Source of the DNA: Tubiluchus corallicola
Taxonomy: Eukaryota; Priapulida; Priapulimorpha; Priapulimorphida; Tubiluchidae
Assembly (NCBI GenBank): GCA_030141605.1
Contig: JAQGDQ010000017.1
Location: forward strand, 1,026,001-1,090,000
Length of the DNA: 64,000 nucleotides
Reading direction: 5' to 3'
The notes beneath the pieces are model-generated. The model searched no databases and was not told where the DNA came from. It saw only the letters and a program-made list of their open reading frames with translations. The translations under genes and the position numbers were made by a program. Positions 47,423 to 56,984 of the stretch are shown in pieces (position 1 is the first letter of the stretch; each line of letters starts with the position of its first letter).

Positions 47423-47546
47423 GCTTGCATTACGTTACGTAGTACGTAAGACACCGGTTCTCGTCTAATCACCGAAGTTAAGCAACGCAAAGCCTGGTTA
47501 GTACTTTGAAGGGTGACCGCCTAGGAATACCAGGTGCTGTAGGCTC
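47423..47546 (+). rRNA. 5S rRNA-derived head (pseudogene-like)
   Basis: About 124 nt, near 5S length. From 47452 on it reads ACACCGGTTCTCGTCTAATC, then ACCGAAGTTAAGCAACG, GCCTGGTTAGTACTTTGAAG, GGTGACCGCCTAGGAATACC and AGGTGCTGTAGGCTC, a strong match to animal 5S rRNA including the internal promoter boxes. The first 25-30 nt are strongly diverged, so the 5' strand can no longer pair properly with the 3' end. It continues into a SINE body, so it is a SINE promoter rather than a functional rRNA gene. Confidence 0.75.
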
Positions 47547-47832
47547 GACACTAGGCGGAGGAGCTGCACAAGCAGCCAACGGCTAGAGGGCGGAGGAGGT
47601 CAAGTGACCCAACGGCCATGTGTAGACGAGTAAACCTTCCAAATCAGGAGTGAAGCCCCGAAGGCGTACCAGTGCAGCATGCTCACTGACTCCGGAGCTC
47701 CTGCAGCCAACCTGGTGCCATACGTATCGCTCCGCTTTCCTTAGAGAGGAAGAGAGGGGGTTCCTGTTGTCTGGGCAACTCAGGATCTCCAGGGCTTCGA
47801 GGATCGGACTGCTCAGCCACAGTCGACGCTGC

Positions 47833-47999
47833 AGTATAGTACATGGCATAGTATAGTACAGTATAGTATAGTATAGTATAGTATAGTATAGTATAGTATA
47901 GTATAGTATAGTATAGTATAGTATAGTATAGTATAGTACAGTATAGTATAGTATAGTATAGTATAGTATAGTATAGTACAGTATAGTATACTACAGTAT
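47833..47999 (+). repeat. (GTATA)n pentanucleotide tail
   Basis: About 33 units of GTATA (equivalent to TATAG) with a few GTACA variants. Confidence 0.95.
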
Positions 48000-49028
48000 T
48001 GACTGCATGTCACAACATATATAGAGTACCGTGTGGTCCCTATGCTTCTGGAGCCTCCGGGCAACTGCCCAACGTGCCCTGCATATGCTGTCAACACTCG
48101 GCTGTTCACCTCTTACATGAAAACCTGAAGGTTCTGGTTGACAACTTTTCCAACCGTTTAATGAACTGTTCATGAAAGGCGCGCAACAGAAATCACTGAG
48201 GAGGTAGAAGGGAAGTACAATCATCGGATTGTAAGGTAAAAGTTGTAATTTAACAGTTATTTTTATACAATTAATTCATTTATCTAGTGTTCATGTAATT
48301 TTCACTTGAAATAGTTTATGACCAATTGAGAATGTATTCGCTGCCATATTTGAGAGAATTTGACACGGTTTCGATGTACTTGTCTGACAGACGACAAATT
48401 CGTTTTTCTTTCTCATTCTTCTAATGCTATAAGTTAGTTTAAAATGTGTTAACCAAGTAATAAAGCAAATATTGATTTTTCAAACTGCAGAAGATGACAA
48501 ACATATCTATTAATTTTTCTTGTGTTTACCGAATGTAATAGATTTTGATCAGAATATCTTTGCAACCGATGATTTTCTTCAAGTTCTAATAAACTAGACT
48601 TATTTGATCCAGGTCATTATTTAGTGAATCTCACAGAAATTTTAAAAAGGACAACTTTATTTATTTAAAATAGTGATCCTAACCTGGAAAAGAATAAGTT
48701 TTTTGATGAATAATGAGTAGCTTTTACGGCTGACAAATATGACGTAGTGTCACATTTTGAACAATCTCTAGATGGTATCGTGAGACTCGCATTTGTCTGC
48801 TTACTATCGGTTGCGCGCAATACATGGATCGCAAATCGCATAGACAACCTGTTACCTTTCTGTCATTTCTAAAATTGCTCTTTTCTACTGATATTCTACT
48901 AAACTAGCGACTTTTCTTTTCTATTGAACTAGAGACTTGGGCAGATGGCAACATAAGAGCTATCCATGTTTGTCACCTATTATGCTGTAGCGACTTGCAG
49001 CGAGCGAGTGCTTGTGAGAATGTGTGTG

Positions 49029-49052
49029 TTACGTCATCAAGGTGGGCGGGAC
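49029..49052 (+). promoter_or_regulatory. Possible promoter elements for UGM
   Basis: TTACGTCA (CRE-like, 49029-49036) and GGGCGGGAC (GC-box-like, 49044-49052) lie within 25 bp in an AT-rich setting, about 1.1 kb upstream of the UGM start. A 5'UTR intron ending at 50166 would make this distance reasonable. Motif matches only. Confidence 0.25.
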
Positions 49053-50009
49053 AGAACAATCTATGTATACCGCAGGGTCCAACTAGTAACACTATCTAAC
49101 AGAGAAGAGATTTCTCTTTCCAAATATCATTTCAGATTTTTGTCATGTAATCACTGAACTTGAAAACAAAGCAATTCTATAAAGTGATGAGATCCTTGGC
49201 TCATTGCATGTCTTTACTGGGGGGTGGTGAATGTTCCGGCTGCACCTTCTAGTAAGCCTTGTATTAATAATTTTTTTGTTTTTGTTTTTGCTACGTTTGA
49301 CTTGACTTAGGTCTGATTTATGATTGTGTCTTAATTTTTCTCACAATACATTTCATACTGAGCTTAGCAGGTGAATGTGCATTACACTTATTCATAGGCA
49401 CCAGGCCAACCAACCTACAGGTAATGTTATGATTACCACTTTAAACTAGGAAGCCCATAACATTACCTGCGATTGGTCAAGCAGTGCTTTCCTGTAGAAA
49501 AAAACTAACACGTGATATCATGAGTTGTCTGTGTAGTGTCCGCCAGTTGCACTTCTCCTGTCTGCCTGCCAAGTGTCGTTTGTCCTCTCAAATTTGAAGC
49601 ATTGTCATCGGGTTTTGTGTTTGCTGTTGTTGTTGTTGTTCTCAGTCGTCCCTTTTTATCTCTTAGCTCTGGCTTCGTTGTTTCTTTCTTCAATTTTCTT
49701 GGGTGCCGTTATGCAGCGCTTACCCGCCTCACAGAGTGGGTGGCCATGAGGTTCATCTACCGGGTTGAACACCGGAACAACACATTTCTGTTATTATTTT
49801 CAAAGATTGCTCGTTATTTTTACGTTACGTATATTGCTCTGTAATGCCAAACTACACGATTCTATTTTATTTTTGTTCAATTATTATAAGGACGGCCTGA
49901 TTAAGTGACAATTTTCGTCTTTTTAAACTAATGACTGCATATATGAAAAATCATAATCGTATAATGTATACGAAAAAAATTAATTTACTTACCTATGTGT
50001 CAATACTTA

Positions 50010-50110
50010 TTTACTTACTTACTTACTCACTCACTCACTCACTCACTCACTCACTCACTCACTCACTCACTCACTCACTCACTCACTCACTCACTCACTC
50101 ACTCACTTAC
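50010..50110 (+). repeat. (ACTT)n-(ACTC)n microsatellite
   Basis: About 100 bp of tetramers just before the putative acceptor of the UGM coding exon. The Leu/Thr/His/Ser frames over it are artefacts. Confidence 0.97.
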
Positions 50111-50172
50111 TACTAAATACCGTTTTACAGTATGTCTGCTTTATAATACTTTATTGCGATTATTAGGAGTCA

Positions 50173-51609
50173 ATGATGGACGCAAACATCATAATCATTG
50201 GTGCTGGACCCACTGGTTTAGGGGCTGCTCTTCAACTTCAAGATCTTGGTCACTCCAACTGGACACTTTTTGAAAGCACTGATGGTCCAGGCGGACTTGC
50301 ACGTTCCATCAGGGATGACAATGGCTTCTTCTGGGATATGGGTGGCCACGTGATCTTCTCACATTATCAGTATTTCAATGACGTGCTGGATTGTTTTGTA
50401 CCCGATTGGTTGTACCATAAGAGAGAGAGTTACGTCTGGGTCAGAGAGAGATTTGTGCCCTATCCGTTTCAGAAAAACATTCACTATCTTCCTGAAAAGG
50501 ATATGACTGCTTGCTTAGAAGGTCTAAAGGCAACAGCACAGCACAGAAACGAAGTTGAAAATCATAAACCAATTGTGACATTTCAAGACTGGATTGATAA
50601 GAATTTCGGACGAGGTTTGGCAAAAATATTCTTTAACCCGTACAACTTCAAGGTTTGGGGATACAAGCCCTGTGTAATGACGTCAAACTGGGTAAGCGAC
50701 AGGGTAGCGAAAGTTGACCTGAAATCTATCATTAATAGCATTAATAGTAAGAAAGATGATGTTACGTGGGGACCCAATTCGTCATTTCGCTTTCCGTTAT
50801 TTGGAGGGACAGGAGTAATATGGCAAAATGTTTGTGATAGTCTTCCAAATGATAACGTCAAGCTTTGTGAAAAAATTTCAAGGATTAATGTCGATACCAA
50901 ACATGTAAGCTTGGATTCCGGTGAATGTGTTCCCTACGATTATCTTATCAACACCACACCACTAGATATTTTTATACAAAATCTTAAAAGCGACAGGGCA
51001 GCTGGGCTCAAGGACTTCTTGCAGCAAGAGAATGACTTCGTGCATTCATCTAGCCATATTATTGGCTTGGGTTTGGAAGGCCAGCCAAGAGAACATTTGT
51101 CGGGGAAATGTTGGCTGTATTTCCCCGAAGAAAACTGTGATTTTTACAGAGTGACAGTATTTTCCAATTACTCGCCGTACAATGTACCACAACCGGGGAA
51201 ACAATGGTCCTTAATGCTTGAAATCACTGAAACTCCAGCCAAACCGGTCGCCGAAGACATTGTTCAAGCAGCAATACAGGGCGCCAAAAATGTTGGCCTG
51301 CTCTGTGAAAGTGACAGGATAATCAGTAAATGGCACACACGGTTAGAATATGGATACCCCACACCTTTTCTGGGAAGAGACAAACTTCTGAACGAAGTGC
51401 AACCAGTTTTGAAAAACATGGGGATTTATTCCAGAGGGCGCTTTGGCGGCTGGAAGTATGAAGTTGGCAACCAAGACCACAGTTTGATGCAGGGCGTAGA
51501 AGCCGTAAATAACATTATCCTGGGAAAGAAAGAACAGACATACTTTTTTCCTCACGATGTTAATCATATGTACAATCCCACAAGTCGGATAAAAAGTGTT
51601 GGAAATTAA
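50173..51609 (+). CDS. UDP-galactopyranose mutase, eukaryotic type
   Basis: One coding exon, 478 aa, within the 480-550 range of eukaryotic UGMs. It converts UDP-galactopyranose to UDP-galactofuranose with reduced FAD. Seen: Rossmann motif IIIIGAGPTGLGAA (6-19), GGLARS (40-45), the flavin-binding His loop GGHVIFSHYQYF (57-68), FFNPYNFKVWGY (153-164), WVSDRVAK with Arg177, DFYRVTVFSNYSPYNVP with Arg326, LEYGYPTP, and the C-terminal GRFGGWKYEVGNQDHSL. Arg177 and Arg326 sit where the fungal enzyme has its two substrate-phosphate arginines (182 and 327). No signal peptide, so cytosolic. Two ATGs in tandem (50173, 50176) follow 7 nt after an acceptor. Vertebrates lack this enzyme. The eukaryotic motif set and ordinary base composition argue against recent bacterial transfer. 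Confidence 0.95.
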   Translation: MMDANIIIIGAGPTGLGAALQLQDLGHSNWTLFESTDGPGGLARSIRDDNGFFWDMGGHVIFSHYQYFNDVLDCFVPDWLYHKRESYVWVRERFVPYPFQKNIHYLPEKDMTACLEGLKATAQHRNEVENHKPIVTFQDWIDKNFGRGLAKIFFNPYNFKVWGYKPCVMTSNWVSDRVAKVDLKSIINSINSKKDDVTWGPNSSFRFPLFGGTGVIWQNVCDSLPNDNVKLCEKISRINVDTKHVSLDSGECVPYDYLINTTPLDIFIQNLKSDRAAGLKDFLQQENDFVHSSSHIIGLGLEGQPREHLSGKCWLYFPEENCDFYRVTVFSNYSPYNVPQPGKQWSLMLEITETPAKPVAEDIVQAAIQGAKNVGLLCESDRIISKWHTRLEYGYPTPFLGRDKLLNEVQPVLKNMGIYSRGRFGGWKYEVGNQDHSLMQGVEAVNNIILGKKEQTYFFPHDVNHMYNPTSRIKSVGN

Positions 51610-51990
51610 TAACTACATAGCTTCTTATAAACCATGGTAACGGTACTAGTCATTCGTTTGGATTGAGGTTGGATGTTGCACCTTCAACGGGTGAAAAAAT
51701 AATCATCGTAAAGGCAGGTGACTTGACCCACCTCCAACCATTTGTTCTTGAAAAAAGCGAAGGTGGCAGCACCTTCCAATGAGATATTAGCAAAGTTAGG
51801 CAATGACACATCGGCAGCTGTTACAACCATTATTATTAACACAACTGACAATTATTGCTCGCTTGTGCCGAGTTGTCTAAAATCTAATGAATAATAACTA
51901 AAATAAAACGAAATTACGGTAGCAATATTGTCTTTTGTAGCATTGCTTTATCGTTCTATATACATGTACTAGAACTCGCAATTCACAATA
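51610..51990. other. UGM 3' flank
   Basis: AATAAAA near 51902 is a plausible poly(A) signal, about 290 nt after the stop. Nothing else seen. Confidence 0.4.
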
Positions 51991-52346
51991 AGCCTTTTTA
52001 TGGTTCCGGCGATTGATAATGGTCCGTGAAAAGGTCAAAGGTTAAGTGTACCAGATAACGCATTCTGTACACTTGACAACGTATCGGTACAGCAGTTTAA
52101 CAGCTAGCTAGAACATTACCTAACATTTCTCTTGTTCTCAAGCAAGATCATGCTAATAAATCACTCCACGCACAGACTAATACATAATTAAATGAAGTTC
52201 ACGTAAAACAACTAAACATACTGAACAGATGCTCTGCTTTACGCACACGTCACGTGACGGTTGTAATTAAGACGCGTTGCAGTTGGTGCACGTAACCTTT
52301 GACAAACAACAACTACGCATGCGCACAACGAAACTGCGAAAAGGCT
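51991..52346 (+). mobile_element. MITE-C copy 2
   Basis: A 356-bp relative of 25463-25827, colinear over its length, with ends AGCCTTTTTATGGTTCCGGC and, inverted, AGCCTTTTCGCAGTTTCGTT. TA flanks both edges (51989-51990, 52347-52348), the likely target duplication. Confidence 0.85.
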
Positions 52347-52999
52347 TATTATTAACAATGACCGGTAATTGAGGGCATGATAAAGTCATGTTAGAACATT
52401 TACAATATCCACAACGGCAGAACGTGACAAAACATTTGATTTATTTACTACCCCGAGTCCAAGAAACACATGAACATGAAATAAACTGCAGCCTCAGCCT
52501 GTTCTTTTTTCGTAGACTTAGTGATGTTGACTATAATAATTTGAAAAATAGAAGATGTACATTGACGAAATGGTACTTTACTGTGTCTAGGTAGGGAGTC
52601 ATACGAGTTTGCACATAAGTTAGTTGTGAGAAAGATACCCTACTGTCCTACAGTATGTTCTAATCTTTTAACAAAGCAAAACCTTTTTCAGTTAACGTAA
52701 CAGAAATACTAATTTTTTGGCGATGTAAATATTTGCGTCCCAAGGTCTTTTATTTGCAGACCGATGGCGTCATTAATGGCCGAAGCGAAACCGGCGCTTA
52801 AGAAAACGGAAAACCAGTATTTTCCTATTATCACTGATACTAACAATGACTTTAATTTCAAGCAGGATATATTTTTTGGAAAGTAATCTTTTGGCTATAA
52901 ATGCAATTAACGCCGTTAAAATGCGCAATTTTTTGCTACTTTTCCATTGTCTTTCATCAGAAGCATTGTTTTTTAATACGCTCAATAAATTTATTATTA
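52347..52999. other. Intergenic, no gene seen
   Basis: Frames of 68-70 codons without domains. GATGGCGTCATTAATGGCC near 52764 recurs almost unchanged (GATGGACCATTAATGGCC, about 54073), so these may be the outer flanks of the foldback element. Confidence 0.45.
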
Positions 53000-54078
53000 C
53001 CCGTCGCTAATAACGACAGGCTGTTAATGGGTTACATGTGTTTTGGGGACAGGGACATTCGACAGTCTATTTCGACACAAACATTTTGGCGCATGGGTCA
53101 TTTGGACACTAGGGGTTTTGGGCACATAGGTCATTTGTATGCATACGACATTTGGACACACAGAACATTTAGACACAAGATAATTCGGGCACATAGGACA
53201 TTTGGGCACAAGGCAAATTGCACACATAAGACATTTGAACACAAGGTAATTTTGACACATAGGCGATATGGACATATGGTGATTTGAACAAATAGGTTAT
53301 TAAATATAGACACGTGAGCTGTTTGACACTAGGCTTATTATTTGACACACAAGACGTTTGAACACTAGACGTTTTTATATAAACTTTATCTGTTTTAAGT
53401 GAATAGACCTACAGTAATTTTACTGATCGGACTTTTTCCACTGTTGTAAACTAGGTGTTTTTCACACGGGACACTTAGAAATGTAGATAATTTGGAGTCA
53501 TTTAACTGTTTAAATACCAAACGTACCATTCGGATTTGATCGGGAGATCGTATAACAACTTATGCCAGCAGCCAAATGAATTATGACTCACTTCTTGTTA
53601 GCAAGAGGTCACATAACAACAGTCAGTAACAACACTTTTTAATTTAAGCCCGCACGATATGACGATGGCTGCATCTTTTCACAATTGTTTAGTATGTAAT
53701 GAGTAAGAATTACAATGCGTCAGTGCAGAAATTGCCTTGTGTCCAAATTTCCTATGTCCAAATAGCCAATGTGTTGTCAAAAATACCTTGTTTCCAAGTA
53801 ACCCATGCGTCCAGGTGTCTTCTGTCCAAATGACTCATGTTCCAAATTGCATAGTGTTTAAATTAACTACGCGTCGAAATAGCCGTGTATATGGCCTATG
53901 TGTGTCCAAATAGCCTATGTGTCCAAGGCACCTTGTGTCCAAATGACTTATGTATGCAAAGTACCTTGTGTCCAAATGTTTTGTGACCAAATGTCCTGTG
54001 TCCATATGTCTATGTCGAAATGTCATAGCATTATGACTATGTTAATGGCATTAACGCCTGTTACTATTAGCGATGGAC
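53000..54078. mobile_element. Foldback-like element with 17-bp tandem repeats in inverted arms
   Basis: The outer inverted repeats are CCGTCGCTAATAACGACAGG then CTGTTAATGG at the left, and at the right, inverted, CCATCGCTAATAGTAACAGG then CGTTAATGCC. The left arm (about 53040-53380) is a run of roughly 17 degenerate 16-17-bp units, consensus GACACATAGGACATTTG. The right arm (about 53735-54035) has the same units reversed (CAAATGTCCTATGTGTC type). About 350 bp of unique sequence lies between. Foldback elements of flies and TU elements of sea urchins have this plan. The His/Thr-rich frames are read-outs of the repeats. Confidence 0.8.
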
Positions 54079-55154
54079 CATTAATGGCCATTGATGTCCT
54101 GTCATCGTCATTTATTGCTGCTATTGTTTGTCTAGTGTTATTCAAAATATCTATTAATGTAACTTCAAGCTCTCACAGTTTTCTTAGAACGCCAACACAA
54201 TCATTTTTACTACAACAAAACAACTTAGAATGTTCTAAAAACTTATGAAGAACGAAGCCATTCTCAATTGCAGATCATGGCCCCCATGTAGGAGCTATCG
54301 CTATGATTGCATGCGCTGTTAAGGATCGCCTGCCCCATCCTGTGTAGAGAAACAATCGAATTAAAGCCGCAAAACATTATGCTTACATTAGTCAAAGAGA
54401 ATTCTGATCACAACGCACGTAGCGCCATCTATGGAGGTACGTATCTATAAATTTTGTAGATGTTTTTATATTTCGCACCTCATTTGCCATTACAACGACT
54501 TTTTTTCAGTCTGAAGGCTGTCTTGATGTTGCCGCCTCTTTTATACTTCGTTGCTATCAGCAGTTAATAACATTTCTTTGAAAATGCTTTAAAGTGATAT
54601 ATTAGAGGCTTTTTAACTTGACGAGTTCTGAACGTAACTGAATCAGAAACTAATGTTCTAGAAGAATGCAAGCCTCCTTTTAAAACTGTAGGGCGCCGTG
54701 TTTAGTGCGTTTAAATATAACCTAAAAATGAAATTATTGCACAAAAAGTATTGCAAACGAAAATTACAATAATTTTACCTCCTGGGGCCCTACCAAATGA
54801 TCAACTTCATACTCTTTGAACAAGTTTGTGTGTAGATTATATAATGTTCACTCAGAAATATCACAACTCTAGCTTTATAATTTTTGTCTAGCCTAAAAAA
54901 GTGCTATACTTTTTAGAGCACTGACAGTACTATGAGTACAGGGATGTACATTACATTACGTTACTATGGTCAAAATGAACGCGCTTAAACGTGAATGATT
55001 ATAACTTTAATTTAAGACTTTACAATTGCACAAGATGTTTATGCACTTTTGTTGCTTAATCATTCTAACATTTGTCTCGAATATTAAAAGAAGTTCAACT
55101 TTTCTTAGCGAATCTTACCTTTCTTTCAATTTAGGTTGATATAAACCATTAATA
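54079..55154. other. Upstream region of the CD225 gene
   Basis: AT-rich, no recognised gene. A GGGGCCC stretch near 54784 resembles hAT-like ends elsewhere in the window but has no partner. Confidence 0.45.
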
Positions 55155-56984
55155 ATGTTCTCCAATTGCTCAAGTAATTTTTTCTTAACATTCTGTCAGT
55201 TACCAGGTGCACGAGCAGGCGGTTCAGTCACTAACAGGCTTAATCCAGGAAGAAACACCATTTGCAGGCCTAATCCAGGTAATCCAATCATTAACAGGCC
55301 TAATCCATGCGGCCCACTAATTAGCAGACCTAATCCTTATGGAACGACATCGCCTACTCCAGGTGGCTTGGTAGTGCACCGACAAACACCAGTACCTAAC
55401 CATATGCTCCTAGCTGCCATCTCCTGTTGTTTGTGTTTCCGCCTTACTGGATTGGTAGCAATTTACTACGCAGCAAAGGTAAGCCCTGGTTAAAACTGTT
55501 GAGAGTACAGGTGTTAGATTTCTTACTTAGAGTTACTAATCTTACTTAGATTCGTAGATCTAATCGTCACTAATCGTAGATTCGACCACTACGAAGGGTA
55601 AACTTTATAAACCTTTTCTTCCTGGGCTTAACAAAACTCTAATGCAAAACACTTTCTTTGTCAGGACTATATCGCTTTGGAATTCTTTTCCTTCTCATGT
55701 TGTCATGGTTTCCTCTTTAACTTCCTTCAAAACCACTCTAAAAATTGTAATTTTAATAATCATCTTAAAATTTTTTCGCTATTTTAGAGAATGCTCTTCG
55801 CATAATGGTCTCTAGAATTCCAAAGTGCACACCATTGTAAATATTTATTTTACAATAGTCACTAACAATTTATATGGTTTATCTGCATGGTTGATTTATA
55901 AAATTTCGCCAAAGTGTGTTTTTCTGTTTATTGGTCGCAATTTTTTAAAGTTTTAGATGATCTAAGCTTTTAATGTACTAACCTGTGAGGTTCTTTAAAT
56001 CGTTGTCGTAAAGGTGAAAGTCGTTGTGATTTTTTTGTGTATCACATTTTTTGTGCCTTGATGGCGTTGTTGCTTCATGATTTTTAACTTTTTACTATTT
56101 ATTTGTGATGTATTACTTTGCTAAAAAAGCAAATAAAATAAGATTCAATTCAATACACTGCTGCATTACTATTCACCAGTGTACTTCAGCTGGAGTTTTT
56201 GCTTAATTTTTTGGGTTCCTTCTTTGGAAAGAGGTCTGTTTTGCCATGATATTATTCCCATAGTCGTTCTAGTTGCTCATATACAGTAATAAGTTTTATC
56301 AGTTTTTAATATTATGACGTTACAACTAATAGAATTATTCTATAGTCATGACAAAGCTAAATAGTGTTTAAAACTGACTCCTAAAAAACGGATCAGGACA
56401 ACAGTAACTAAATGGTGCTGTAAAAGACGTATCCAGCAGCTGGACAATAAAAATTCAGTAAGTGAGAACCCATAATAAGAACCCATTAATAAGGTTTCGT
56501 ATTCTGCACTAGTTAAACCTGCGGCTTATAATGTTCTAAAGACGGCAGTGATTTTATCCAAGTTCTAAAATGAGCAACTCTTGAACAACTGCCTTTTGAT
56601 CCTGTAATCAGGCAAGTAGTTAACTGTGGATTGTCAGAAACTATGCGGGTCATTTGCTCTATATTTAGTAATTATTCTCAAATGTTATAAAAAACATAAT
56701 AATTACTATGGCAACTACTCTGTAATAATACGCCAGACATATCATATAAGCTCCTAGTAATAGTCTAACAAAAGAAACTTAATGTTATTTTTTTCAAGGT
56801 TGATGAACACAATGCAACAGGAAACGCCTATGAAGCTTGGCTAGCCTCCAAAAAAGTGAAAATTTATTTTGTTATTTCCGTGGCGATAACCGCAATAAAA
56901 TATCTGGTGATCGCCATCTTGTTTTTAACATTTATGAGCAAAGAAGAAGACAAAAATGCAATTACCGTTTTATCCAATTATTAG
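55155..56984 (+). CDS. CD225/dispanin-family membrane protein (2 coding exons seen)
   Basis: Exons 55155-55478 and 56799-56984 join in phase 0 (AAG|GTT) at GT-AG sites and give 169 aa. A Pro/Asn-rich cytosolic part with four repeats of the form RPNPxGxxI (about residues 27-65) precedes the CD225 domain. This has a re-entrant hydrophobic segment with a cysteine pair (NHMLLAAISCCLCFRLTGLV), AIYYAAKVDEHNATGNAYEA, then ASKKVK and one transmembrane helix near the C-terminus (about 132-155). This is the IFITM/SynDIG/PRRT fold class; function unknown here. The start is uncertain: the first 15-18 codons read through a pyrimidine tract ending TCTGTCAG (about 55198), which looks like an acceptor, so the true N-terminus may be in an upstream exon. 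Confidence 0.85.
55540..56160 (+). mobile_element. LINE 3' end in the CD225 intron
   Basis: A short frame gives NKTLMQNTFFVRTISLWNSF then SSLTSFKTTLKI, the C-terminal ..R..LWNSLP..V..SL..FK..LK signature of CR1/L2-type ORF2. The 3'UTR ends AAATAAAATAAGATTCAATTCA near 56150. It is strongly 5'-truncated and in the same orientation as the gene. Confidence 0.75.

Larger units (their letters stand above)
47423..47999 (+). mobile_element. SINE with 5S rRNA head, GC-rich body and (GTATA)n tail
   Basis: The head is 5S-like (47423-47546). A roughly 285-bp body, notably GC-rich against its surroundings, runs to about 47832. The tail is a roughly 165-bp GTATA pentamer array. This order of 5S promoter, body and simple tail defines the SINE3-type class known from fishes and some other animals. 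The 88-codon minus frame over the body has no domain. I do not recognise the body as any named conserved SINE domain. Confidence 0.72.
47198..48106. mobile_element. hAT-like MITE-E copy 2, interrupted by a 5S-headed SINE
   Basis: The left end is CAGGGCCGTCTTAACAGCAT. Its left arm is colinear with 34689-34890. The right arm (about 48030-48106) contains GGGCAACTGCCCA and ends ATGCTGTCAACACTCGGCTG, a diverged inverse of the left end. The middle holds the SINE at 47423-47999. The exact right boundary and target duplication are uncertain. Confidence 0.6.
48107..50166. other. Upstream region of UDP-galactopyranose mutase
   Basis: No gene recognised. It holds a promoter-like motif cluster near 49029-49052, a perfect 14-bp inverted repeat (CAGGTAATGTTATG at 49418-49431, its inverse at 49456-49469) and the ACTC microsatellite. 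An acceptor-like TATTAG ends at 50166, so much of this is probably 5'UTR intron. Confidence 0.45.

Noticed and set aside
47423-47546. Functional 5S rRNA gene
   Set aside because: The first 25-30 nt are badly diverged, and the 3' end runs into a SINE body instead of a T-run terminator.
49931-50273. Leu/Thr/His/Ser-repeat frames upstream of UGM
   Set aside because: Generated by the ACTC microsatellite and by UGM read out of frame.
53024-53313. Cys/Met/Pro-rich minus frames and the plus-strand HRTF/GHK frame
   Set aside because: Read-outs of the 17-bp tandem units in the foldback arm.
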